Assembly: GCA_964423645.1 (NCBI GenBank)
Contig: CAYRFE010000046.1
Coordinates: 1-17,114, forward strand
Reading direction: 5' to 3'
DNA length: 17,114 bases
Source: CAYRFE01 sp964423645 [NCBI: uncultured bacterium]
GTDB lineage: Bacteria; Macinerneyibacteriota; Macinerneyibacteria; Macinerneyibacteriales
The notes beneath the pieces are model-generated. The model worked only from the letters and a program-made list of their open reading frames with translations. It did no database searches and was not told where the DNA came from. A program made the position numbers and the translations under genes. Positions 7,136 through 16,700 of the stretch are shown here, piece after piece (position 1 is the stretch's first letter; each line of letters starts with the position of its first letter).

Positions 7136-8218
7136 ATGAAACTGACTGTACTACTACTTATCGTTCTTCTCGGTCTATTCGGCGGTTGTTCCAAAAAAAC
7201 AAAGGACAATCTTGAGATCATCACGATGTTCGAATCAAAAAATGCATATAACAACATGTGCAAAGGTGTGTACAATGATCAGATTTTCAGCGTTCAATCG
7301 TTCCCTGACAAATTCACCGTTCTTTTTCAGGACACGACGGGGAAAGAATTAAAAAAAATTGACATCACACGCGGTAAAGGCCCCGGAGAATTGATGCATG
7401 CGCTGTTTACACGTATAAACAACGATTTCATCTATATCGCCGATTTCCAGCTCAAAAGACTGAATAAATTCGATATTAACGGAAAATTCATCGACAGTAT
7501 TGAGTTTTCGGATGAAACAGGCATTATCGTTTCTGCAGAAGTTGTCGGTGATTATCTTTATTTCCACAGTCTGCAGAACATTTATTTCGGGAAAATGAAT
7601 CTTGACACGGGTAAAATAGAAAAGTTCGTTCCGCACCACAAAAAAGACAATCCTGTCCACGATGAACTCATCGACGCGGTGTATGTGAAATATGATCCGT
7701 TTGAAAAGAAATTCTATCTCGGTCATATGAATATGCCGTATAGAATTGATATTTACAATGAAGAACTTGTAAAGGAGTCAGAATTTACCTATGATGTAAA
7801 AGGCGATATCAAACCTATGAAATGGTTTATAGCAGAGCAACGCATGGAGCCGATCGGCGCTATCATGATATCATCAATGGGAATTGATGAAAAATATATT
7901 TATGCTCCGATGCAATCTGCACAAACCGACATCAAAGGCACAAAATTCTATCTCGATCCGATTCAGACAGGCGTTCTTGTATTTGATAAGGATACTAAAA
8001 AATGTGTCGCCGTTTTAAAGAATCACCGCTTTGAAGGCACTGAGGGCGAGTTCAATGTTACAGGCATCACGAAAGATGCTATCATTGTTGAAATTGTAGA
8101 TAACAACTTTGTAGTAAAAGATTTACTGAACGACCCAAGTCGTCCGGTTGGTGTCGAGGGACGTGTTTTTGCTGTGTGCAAAAAACCTCAATCGGATGCC
8201 CTTGTAGCCATGAAGTAA
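7136..8218 (+). CDS. Putative lipoprotein with 6-bladed beta-propeller-like sequence
   Basis: This 360-residue exported protein has a lipoprotein-like signal (MKLTVLLLIVLLGLFGGC), with Cys18 as the likely lipidated residue. The residue at -3 is Phe rather than the usual Leu, so the lipobox is imperfect. The mature part resembles the 6-bladed beta-propeller (NHL/DUF5128-like) lipoproteins common in Bacteroidetes. The segment KKIDITRGKGPGE (78-90), then NNDFIYIADFQLKRLNKFDI and NGKFIDSIEF, is the usual first-blade pattern with the G-x-GPGE motif. Later segments (YLYFHS, YIYAPM, GVLVFDKDTKK) repeat strand-like units. Such proteins are often surface or periplasmic, with unknown ligands. It is a lone plus-strand gene with a strong ribosome binding site, convergent with the peptidase gene. 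No terminator with a T-run is seen on its strand; the hairpin-rich mobile element 28 nt downstream may serve. Confidence 0.8.
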   Translation: MKLTVLLLIVLLGLFGGCSKKTKDNLEIITMFESKNAYNNMCKGVYNDQIFSVQSFPDKFTVLFQDTTGKELKKIDITRGKGPGELMHALFTRINNDFIYIADFQLKRLNKFDINGKFIDSIEFSDETGIIVSAEVVGDYLYFHSLQNIYFGKMNLDTGKIEKFVPHHKKDNPVHDELIDAVYVKYDPFEKKFYLGHMNMPYRIDIYNEELVKESEFTYDVKGDIKPMKWFIAEQRMEPIGAIMISSMGIDEKYIYAPMQSAQTDIKGTKFYLDPIQTGVLVFDKDTKKCVAVLKNHRFEGTEGEFNVTGITKDAIIVEIVDNNFVVKDLLNDPSRPVGVEGRVFAVCKKPQSDALVAMK

Positions 8219-8245
8219 CAGCAAGATCATCGTAACAATCTTTAT

Positions 8246-8407
8246 GAGAGCTTTGCATAATTACTATTTTTATGAGTTGTGCCCACCCCAAACCCCTCCC
8301 GCGAAAATCGGGAGGGGCTTAACTTGTTATATAATGGGGACTTCGTCCCCACACCCCTATGTAGGAAAAATAGAAAAATGAAAAATTTCGAATTTCGCAA
8401 AGGTCTC
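8246..8407 (+). mobile_element. 162-bp MITE-like element, copy B, with TTTAT target duplication
   Basis: The left end GAGAGCTTTGCATAATT and the inverted right end AATTTCGCAAAGGTCTC match at 13 of 17 positions. The element is bounded by perfect 5-bp direct repeats TTTAT at 8241-8245 and 8408-8412. The interior carries the double-hairpin core: CCCCTCCCG (8293-8301) with CGGGAGGGG (8309-8317), and TGGGGAC/GTCCCCA (8335-8351). No coding capacity is seen, so movement would need a transposase acting in trans. It lies between the convergent lipoprotein and peptidase genes. No transposase is in the window. Confidence 0.85.
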
Positions 8408-8438
8408 TTTATTGCCATCCGAGAAACGGGAGTTGTTT

Positions 8439-8464
8439 AAAAAATGGGGAGCTTGCGGCTCCCC
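8439..8464 (-). terminator. Intrinsic terminator of the M3 peptidase gene
   Basis: On the minus strand GGGGAGC pairs with GCTCCCC across a 5-nt loop (8464-8446), followed by A and six T (8444-8439). It starts 25 nt after the peptidase stop codon. Confidence 0.85.
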
Positions 8465-8489
8465 TAAAAATTGCACTACGGGTAAAATA

Positions 8490-10184
8490 TTAGAATTTAG
8501 AATCGTCGATCGAATTGAGCCATGCGGATATTTCGCCTACAACCGATTTCACGCACCCGTCCGCGAACGGAGAGATAAGTCCCGATTTTTGCACAAGTGT
8601 TTGGAACGGAGCGCTACCGCCGTATGCACACAACCGCACATAATCATTCCACGCCACGTTGCGATCTTCACGAGAACGTTTCCAGAATTGTAATGCGCAG
8701 ATCTGTGCCAAAGTGTAATCGATATAGTAGAACGGCACTTCGTAAATATGCGCCTGCCGCTGCCAGAATCCGCCCTGCTCGAGGTAATCAATATTTTCAT
8801 ACACACGCCACGGCAAATACACTTTTTCTAGCGCAAGCCATTTTTTACGGCGCTCTTCAGGTGTGACTGCGGGATTTTCATACACGTAATGTTGAAATTC
8901 ATCAACCGCCACGCCGTACGGGATGAAAAGCAACGCACCTTCCATATGCGAAAAACGATATTTGTCCGCTTCATCCTCAAAGAAAAGGTCCATCCACGGC
9001 CACGTGAAAAATTCCATACTCATAGAATGAATTTCACTTGTCTCATACGTGCCCCAATAATATTCCGATACCGGGAAATGACGGCTCATATATACTTGAA
9101 ACGCATGCCCTGCTTCGTGAGTAAGCACATCAACATCACCCGATGTCCCGTTAAAATTTGAGAAGATGAACGGTGATTGATAATTCTCGAAATAGGTGCA
9201 ATACCCGCCGCCCGCTTTACCTTTTTTGTTGAGCAGATCCATGAGTTCATTGTCGGTCATAAACGTAAAAAACTCATCCGTCTCAGGTGAAAGTTCTTTA
9301 TACATTTTTTTACCGTTATTGATGATCCAATCCGGCTCGCCGTGTGGTTGTGCGTTGCCGCTTGTAAAATTGAACGGCTCATCGTAATATTTCAGCACGT
9401 CAACACCGATGCGTTTTGCCTGGCGTTTACGAAGTTCTGTTGCAATCGGCACGATATGATCACGAACCTGCGAACGGAAATTGGCTACCATCGCGGCATC
9501 ATAATCGGTACGCGACATACGTTTATAGCCGAGTTCGACAAATGAATTGAACCCTAGTTTTTGTGCGATCGATGCACGGATCTGCACCAATTCATGATAC
9601 AATGAATCCAATTTTTCACGGTGCTCTGCGATCGCATTGAATTGTGTTTCCGCCGCTGCTTTACGTACTGCGCGGTCTTTTGATTCGCGGTACGGCCCGA
9701 TACCCGATAATGTCATTTCTTTGCCGTCAAATATTACTTTGATCGATGCCATAAGTTTGACATATTCACTGGTAAGCTGATTTTCTTTTTGGAGATCTTC
9801 AAGAATTTCGGGCTTAAATGTCTGTAGAGCGGCATCGGCAAGATCGAACAAATGTTTGCCATAGGTGTGCTCAAGTTGCGAACGAAATTTTGAACGAGTG
9901 AGTGCTTTATAAAAATCGGTCACCAACCCCTGAAAAACAGGGCCGTTCTCGTCGAAAAACTCCCGTTCCGCATCATAAAACGAGTCGGTGGTGTCAATGG
10001 TATTGCGAACACTGGCGATATTGCTCAACGTGGAAAATTCCGCGCGTATCGCATATATCTTTTTCATGATAGCATCCTGCTCTTCAAATGTCTCCGCTTT
10101 TGAAAAAGCTTCCACGAATGCGGTGAAATCATTTTTCATTTTTTCGATATCAGGTCTTGTGTAAGGAAAATCTTTAAACTTCAT
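8490..10184 (-). CDS. M3-family oligoendopeptidase (zinc metallopeptidase)
   Basis: This 564-residue protein has no signal peptide, so it is probably cytoplasmic, and it would cut short peptides. Numbered from the chosen start, the zinc motif HEAGH is at 356-360 (His356 and His360 ligands, Glu357 catalytic). The third ligand is Glu384 in SEIHSMSMEF. The N-terminal MKFKDFPYTRPDIE and the overall length match the PepF-related M3 branch (COG1164-like). Although the reading frame is open back to an ATG at 10250, I chose the ATG at 10184. A very strong ribosome binding site (AAAGGGGGGAT) lies just before it, and the extra 22 residues do not look like family sequence. It is a single-gene unit with its own terminator, between two mobile elements. 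Confidence 0.93.
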   Translation of the reverse strand: MKFKDFPYTRPDIEKMKNDFTAFVEAFSKAETFEEQDAIMKKIYAIRAEFSTLSNIASVRNTIDTTDSFYDAEREFFDENGPVFQGLVTDFYKALTRSKFRSQLEHTYGKHLFDLADAALQTFKPEILEDLQKENQLTSEYVKLMASIKVIFDGKEMTLSGIGPYRESKDRAVRKAAAETQFNAIAEHREKLDSLYHELVQIRASIAQKLGFNSFVELGYKRMSRTDYDAAMVANFRSQVRDHIVPIATELRKRQAKRIGVDVLKYYDEPFNFTSGNAQPHGEPDWIINNGKKMYKELSPETDEFFTFMTDNELMDLLNKKGKAGGGYCTYFENYQSPFIFSNFNGTSGDVDVLTHEAGHAFQVYMSRHFPVSEYYWGTYETSEIHSMSMEFFTWPWMDLFFEDEADKYRFSHMEGALLFIPYGVAVDEFQHYVYENPAVTPEERRKKWLALEKVYLPWRVYENIDYLEQGGFWQRQAHIYEVPFYYIDYTLAQICALQFWKRSREDRNVAWNDYVRLCAYGGSAPFQTLVQKSGLISPFADGCVKSVVGEISAWLNSIDDSKF

Positions 10185-10221
10185 ACATCCCCCCTTTGGA
10201 AATCTTTCATATTCCGAAACA

Positions 10222-10250
10222 ACATTACAAAACATTGTATGCTTCGTCAA
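10222..10250 (-). promoter_or_regulatory. Candidate promoter of the M3 peptidase gene
   Basis: A good -35 box TTGACG (10250-10245) lies 17 nt from a poor -10 box TAATGT (10227-10222), with the start codon about 38 nt further on. The weak -10 box makes this tentative. Confidence 0.35.
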
Positions 10251-10307
10251 TACAAAATAATGTCATGTGGGGAATTTTTTATTATAAAAAATTTTCATAT
10301 ATAGTTC

Positions 10308-10469
10308 GAGACTTTTGCAAAACTACCAAAATTATAATTTGTGCTCTCCCCAAACCCCTCTCGTAAAAATCGAGAGGGGCTAAAATTGTTATATAGTGGG
10401 GACTTCGTCCCCACACCCCTATTTTGGAAAAACAGAAAAATAGGAAATTATGTGTTTTGCAAAGGTCTC
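10308..10469 (+). mobile_element. 162-bp MITE-like element, copy C, with AGTTC target duplication
   Basis: The left end GAGACTTTTGCAAAAC and the inverted right end GTTTTGCAAAGGTCTC match at 15 of 16 positions. Perfect 5-bp direct repeats AGTTC flank it at 10303-10307 and 10470-10474. The length is exactly that of copy B. The core has hairpin 1 CCCCTCTCG (10355-10363) with CGAGAGGGG (10371-10379), loop TAAAAAT, and hairpin 2 GTGGGGAC/GTCCCCAC (10396-10414). Compared with copies A and B, a C-G pair in hairpin 1 is replaced by T-A on both arms. There is no believable coding frame. Confidence 0.9.
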
Positions 10470-10520
10470 AGTTCAGTAGTATATCCGACTCCGTCGAATT
10501 ACAGCACTTTACTCGTTCCT

Positions 10521-10676
10521 GAAAGAATTGCGAAACTAACATTTTTTGAATTTGTGCCCACCCCAAACTCATCAATATTTTTTGTTACAGACACGGCATG
10601 CCGTGTCTCTACACCGTCCCCACACCCCTTTTAAGAGAAATGAAACCCAAGAATAATTTAATTTCGCTGAGAACTC
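10521..10676 (+). mobile_element. Diverged MITE-like element, copy D, with a replaced core
   Basis: The left end GAAAGAATTGCGAAACTAAC and the stretch up to TTTGTGCCCACCCCAAAC align with the left arm of copy C. The tail CCGTCCCCACACCCC and the right end AATTTCGCTGAGAACTC align with the right arm of copy B. In between, both core hairpins are gone; a different sequence with a 20-nt perfect palindrome is present. No matching 5-bp flanks remain. At 156 bp it is nearly full length. It is best read as an old or recombined copy. Confidence 0.65.
10589..10608. repeat. Perfect 20-nt palindrome inside copy D
   Basis: AGACACGGCATGCCGTGTCT is its own reverse complement and is followed by CTACA. Similar GACACGGCATGCCGTGTC palindromes occur as dispersed repeats in other bacterial genomes, from memory. 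Here it replaces the two hairpins of the mobile element core. Confidence 0.75.
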
Positions 10677-10688
10677 TTAGTATTTAAA

Positions 10689-10718
10689 TTACAAGGGAGC
10701 CTTTCAGCTCCCTTGTAA
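10689..10718 (-). terminator. Terminator of the A2M gene
   Basis: TTACAAGGGAGC and GCTCCCTTGTAA form a perfect 12-bp stem around a 6-nt loop, 22 nt after the A2M stop codon. The T-tract on the minus strand is broken (TTGTAATTTAAA), unlike the copy at 17012-17033, so termination may be weaker or act on both strands. Confidence 0.7.
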
Positions 10719-10795
10719 TCGTTCAATCGTTATGAAAACTTCATTTCCCCGTGATATTCACCCGTATTCCTTCGGAGTGACTGGTGAACTCAGGG
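10693..10795. repeat. 103-bp direct repeat, left copy (A2M 3' end and terminator)
   Basis: The sequence is identical base for base to 17012-17114, where the window ends, so the true repeat is at least 103 bp and probably longer. It covers the last 17 codons of the A2M gene, its stop, and the terminator hairpin. The related string TTAGTATTTAAA precedes both copies. The offset between copies is 6319 bp, which is about one A2M gene plus spacer. Confidence 0.97.
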
Positions 10796-13700
10796 GCATA
10801 CATACATTGGATCGTCGTGATACCGTTTGAGAAATTACCGGTGTGGGTCACGTACATCATATACTCAATTGTGTGTGTTCCTTCGGGAAGCCAATACATA
10901 AAGAAATTGGTCGATGCATCTTTAGTAGTCATATAATATCCAAGATTACCACTCGATTTATACTCCGATACTACATTCATCGGTTCAAAACATGATGCCC
11001 GCATGTCCTTAAGATGCACATACTGCATTTGCTTTGCTGCAGTTATATGTAATGTTGCACGCACCTTATCACCCGGCTGCAAATGCGTTTGCGCAGTGAC
11101 CGGTTCCCAAGTGACAGTTGCGCCATTCATTCGCTCGACAAACAATTCTTTACGCACAGATAGAGCAGAAGAACTTTGCGGTATTTTATCCAATGATTCA
11201 AAATACTGCCATGTTAATGTACCCCACGCCATTTGGTCGGTAGGGTTCTTTACACTCACGCGTCCCATTGCACTCGTTATATCTTGAGTATGAAAACTTG
11301 TTGATAGAAAACCGTTGTCGGTAAGAGCGCTTGTGTTCATCTGACGGTCGCCGATTACGACTTGAAGAGGTTTGTCTTTTTTCTGCTCGCGTATACCACC
11401 AAGAAGCAACGCATAACACGCTTCTACCGTTCCTTTCGTGGAGTGCCAATAGCGATCTTTACGCTGGACGATAAGCCATGTCTTGATTTCATCAACAACG
11501 ACAACATTCTTCTCAATTTCACTAAACGCCTCGATCAAAAGCGCGTGCGTCTCAATAGGAGCATCATACCAATAATAATTTCCTCCATTCACCCATTTTC
11601 TCCCGGTTGATTCGTGACATTCTGACTCCGCAAGAAGCGCTTTTAAAAACGCACGAGCATCATTACTGTTGCCGTTACGATGTAGCGCAAGCGCAAGCAT
11701 GGTTCTCAGCATTACACTTTCTTTTTGTGCAACAGGCACAAGTGCATTGAGGCGTGTCGTATAAGCATCTTTGTAGCGGGGCTCCAAAGGAATATCAGAA
11801 AAAAAACTTCTCATGTAGAAATAGTGAATTTCGCTACTAACATGTTGATTATGTCCATTTGTTTTTTGCGATTGTATAGACGAAAACATCGCCGAATCAA
11901 GATATCGCACCGCTTTTGTTACAAAACTCTGCACACGCGCTTCTTCTTTCAGCGATACAATACCTAATTGGATAAGGTGACCGAATCCGCTTACAATATG
12001 CTGAGTAATAAAACGGTCTTCAGGCCCTCCGGGAAACCAGGATAAGCTACCATTCGGGTTTTGGGATTTTTCAAACTTTTCAAATGCTTTTTCCATTTCT
12101 CTGGCGAGTTCATTGTCTTGAAACATCACACTGACACGATGACGATAATCCCTTTGCGATCTGCCGTTCAATATCCACGGCATTTCTTCCTGCATGAGTG
12201 TATATAACGACGTATTGGTGTGTATCTTCTTGAATAACAAGCTGTCCGGGTTGTTTTTCATCGACTCGAAATATGATTTTACAGTAGGAGATGATTTGAG
12301 CACATGCAATGCCATTTTATTGGCATAATATTGGCTGAACGTTTGCTCTAAGCATCCGTAAGGGTAATCAATCAAATATGGTAATGATTCTACGGCATAC
12401 CATGTTACATTCGATGAAAGCTCAAATGTAAGCGCATGATGTACCAACGAATCCGACGCAGTATTAAGAAGATTCGGCAACTCAATATGCGTATCAGAAT
12501 ATGCACCTATCGGCACAGACTTCGACTCGGCGACAAGTTGCTTATTGGTTAATATGGGAAGCATCATTTCTTCACCGTCACTGAATTTGCCTGATTTCGC
12601 CACAACACGATATGTAACAGCTGAGATACCAACAGGAATTTTCAAACGCCAAGTAATCAGATCACTCTTTCCTTTTTGAGCAGTAAAGCTTTGTTGTGCA
12701 TTCGCCAGTGAGAATTTTTCATGTATCGGCTGCATACTTTCTGCATCAAGCAACAACAATTCGACTCTCCCCTTCAATACATTCTCTGTAAGATTCGTGA
12801 CCTTAGCGGTAAAGTCGATCGTATCGCCCTCTCGTAAAAAACGCGGGGGATTAGGGATCACCATGAGTTCTTTTTGAGTCACAAGCGTCCTCTGAACCAA
12901 TCCAAAATGCATATTCTTGTCATGCGTAAAGCCTTGAAAACGCCATCTGGTGATCATCTCAGGAATTGTAAAATCTATTTCTATTTCTTTTTTACTATTC
13001 GGACGAAGTTGTGGATAAAAAAATGCTGTATCGCTGAATTTCTTTCGTAATGCTATCTCATATAATTCACTTTGTAGTGCTAAAAAAGTTTTACCATGTA
13101 TGATTTTTCCTTCTGTGATCGGTTTTTCGAAACCGTCAATAGGTCTATTTTGAGAGTCAATAATTACATGCTCCATTCCGGCAATTTTTGTCGCCATATG
13201 AAATTCAACATATGTTCTATTATTTGTCCCGACATATACGGATTGAATCGAAGCTGTCGAATAACCGACCACCAAACATTTAACTTTATATACTCCGGGC
13301 TCTACCCCAAGTACAAAATACTCGCCGTTAGCCATTGTAGATGCTCCTAATTGAGTGCCCTCTATCATAACAGTTGCACCGGGAATCGGTTCGCCTGTAC
13401 TCTCTTCTAGAACCCTTCCAAATATTTTCCCTGTTGTATCACCAGGCAAGATCATTCTGTCAATGTTTTTCATAAGCTGAACCATCGAATACCGAAACAT
13501 GTCTGTGTCTTTTACTTCAGGATATACATAATAGTCTCTTGAGAATCCACTTATGATATCCGATACTTCCGGCTTGTCTCGAAAATATGACTGTCTTGAT
13601 GACTGTCTTGAAAAAGAATACCTGTTGAAGCTGTTAAATCTCGGAAATGTCCACACATTATCAATAATACTATCCAAGGATGCATCATACAGGACTGTAG

Positions 13701-16700
13701 CAAGCTCAGCATCAACGACATCACTATTAGTTTTTTTAATTTTAAGAGTCCATTTTTCAGATTCACCCGGTACTAATTTATTTCTGAATGTTGAAAAGGA
13801 AATATTCAAATTATTATACTCAGCACCGGATTCTTTAACCTTTAAGTTAAATGTTTTTTCATACCGGTTGTTAAGCCGTATACCGTATACTTCTATACCA
13901 AATAATTCTGAGACCTCTTTCCCGATAGGAATCTTTATCGTTGAATATCCGGCCGGTATGGAATGCACTCGTGACTCAATATTTTTCTTAGATGAGGTTG
14001 TGACAACAATAGAACTCTCCAATGCACTCCAACAATGTAATGTTACGATCGATCCCGGCTTATAATTCTGTTCTTTTATATAAAAATCAAAAAACTGTTC
14101 TCCTCGTAATTTACTTTTTTCATCAATAATTTGATATTCATGTATTACTTCATCGGTCTCTTCTCCGATTTTTGCGTTAATTTCTATTACATACCTTCCT
14201 TCCTGCAGACAACTCGGTACATCAATAAAAATTTTTGTATTTTCTCGATAGAATACGTTTTTTTTGTAAATAATTTGGTGATTCTCAATATCCTCTTCCT
14301 CATGCTGATTTTTTTCGTCTTCATAATAATCAAATGGGAATAATTTTGTATACTCAGCTTTGGTAATAGTATTCGTATATAGCCTTCCTTTTAAAGGTTG
14401 CTCCCAAAGTTTTTTTCTAAAAACTCGTCGCGGGAGACTTTCTCGAATTTTTTTTATCGTTATTGTGACATCTGCATTTGTAATCCTTCCATTACCATCT
14501 TTGATCGAAAGAGGTAATTGTATTCTTTTACCGGGGAAATATACTTCCGTTGGCAAATCCAGTTTTACACTAATATAGCTTGAGGTTTTAGAATTATATG
14601 CCGAAACAATATGCTCGATAGTATTCGTCTCACCATTAACATCAGTCGCTTCTATTACTACGACATAAAAATTCCGATTTGATCGATAAAACTCATTTTC
14701 ATCTATTTCGGGTTTTGCCATAAAAGAAAAAGTAAATACACCATCAGGATTACTGACAACTTGACCATTTTTTAAAAGTGTTTTTTTGAATGATTCATCA
14801 AAAATACTCTTTTTTAAATCCAATTCCACTTTAGCATAGTAGTCTCTTACACTTTCATCGTTGAGTAGAAACACAGAATATTTTACTTTCGCATTATCTA
14901 TGGGAAAATCACCATACGCGGAAACAGCCCCATTGATTACGACATTCTCACCTACATTATACTGTTTCGTATCAGGGGTAATTTTTATATCAAATCCTTT
15001 TTTCTTATATTGCTCAACGATAATCGTATGGTCAAAATTGAAAGTTATACGCCCGTTTTGAAGCGTAGAAGGTATTACAAACGAACCCGCAATTGATCCA
15101 TACTCATTGGTAGTACCCTCAATCCGAAGACGAAAGTCACCGTCTTGCGATTCAATAGAGCATCTTTGTTCTTCATTTTGTATCACTTTTCGGTTGAAAT
15201 CATTATACTTGAAAAACAGCAGTTTATAATAGACTGTCTGACCCGGTCGATAGATTTTTTTATCGGTTAGAACATACATATACTCTCTATAGTCATCATC
15301 AAAATGCTTTGAATAAGAATTGTTCGCACTTAACAAAAAACCGGATTTATCTTTATCGGCTTCAATAATAATTTTAGACGCATTATCAAAAAATACCTGC
15401 CCGACTAAATCCGTCTTTTTATGAATAATAATATCGTTTTTCTTAGAGTTTTCTTTTTCTACGACAAATACGTCTGCGTTTACAATTGGTTGTCCCGAAA
15501 AACAATCGAGTACCGTAATTAATACTTTATCCTCAAAATGCGTTGTTACTATTGATAGATTAGATACATTACACGTGTTACGAGTCACAAATGAGGTATT
15601 CTGATCGAAGTCTTTGCTGTCGGATGCAACGAGATAATACTTCCCATAATCAAGCCCGGGGCAAAATACCTCGGTAGTGACCGGCACTCGCTCATCGTGT
15701 TTAGGTAGTTGAAATTCCCAGCTCAGTACAGGCTGATCATTCATAACATCCTGAAATGAAGGTAGTTTAGAAAACGGGGTATTTGTAATAGGTATGGCCT
15801 TCAAATATAGTGTATTAATACCTTGATATGTGACAAATATCCTAAAAGGTTTTTTCGCTTCAAGTTGAGGTTCAATTTGCACAAGCAAATATTTACTGCT
15901 ATCCAAAAAATATCTAATGCTTTTACAAATAATTGCCCCTTTGGAATCAGGCCATTTTTTTAACACATCATCACATAAAGGTAAAAATTTTATTTTTAAA
16001 CTTTCCGGTAACTGGTCTTTATCAGAACTCTTTTCATAATTTTTAAGAAAATTTTCAAATAATGCATATACCGCTAATCCATACCCCGAATTTTCTGTGT
16101 TTGTTTCAAGAAGTTCTCCCAGATACAATACTCTGTTATCCGGTTTGAGCACATTAAGTCGAAAGATTTCCGTTGATACGAAATTTTCGTGGTCATTGTT
16201 CTTTTTAAAATAGCGCATTAATTCTTGAAGCAAAAACAATGCCCTATGAAAATCATTCATCGTCTGCTTTTTAAACCGTAGCTCTAAAAATTCACTTATA
16301 CCCATATTAAAATTCGCTTGATCGTGTGAAGAAATGCTTAAATAATACTCAATCGCGTCATATACCATATAATCGTAAAGACTCACAATAGTTGGCTTCT
16401 TATTTTCGTCAATCGTCAGCAAGCTTTTAGGAATGTCTTTTATCAAAACATCTTTTGCGAACTCGCGATTTTTCAATGACTTTTCATAACAATTGCTGAT
16501 TTCTTTTTTGAAGTATTCAGGAGTCCATGTAGCAATATCTTTTTTTATGATTTTTTTGTCCAAAATTCGTGTACTATTTCCCATAGAATAATATATTAAT
16601 TTTTTAGCTTTTAACCGAAAAAACAATTCTTTCTCTGGAGATTTAACTTTTTTTATTTGTCTATCATACAATGTTATAGTTTTATTAATTTCATAATACT

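Noticed and set aside
8281-8358. Core hairpin of element B as the intrinsic terminator of the lipoprotein gene
   Set aside because: The stem is strong but no T-run follows on the plus strand. It may still slow transcription, but I cannot call it a terminator.
10185-10250. Longer start for the M3 peptidase at 10250
   Set aside because: The extra 22 residues lack family similarity, and the strong ribosome binding site lies directly before the ATG at 10184.
10341-10634. 97-codon open frame on the plus strand across mobile elements C and D
   Set aside because: It runs through the hairpin core and tail of the repeats, has a proline- and serine-rich repeat-derived translation, no ribosome binding site, and the frame is not kept in copies A and B.
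6790-10676. CRISPR array made of the repeated hairpin units
   Set aside because: The copies are dispersed, in unrelated intergenic regions, without regular spacers or cas genes, and two have target duplications typical of transposition.
13553-14065. 170-codon plus-strand frame inside the A2M gene
   Set aside because: It is antisense to a well-supported domain protein, and its translation shows no recognisable motif or start signal.
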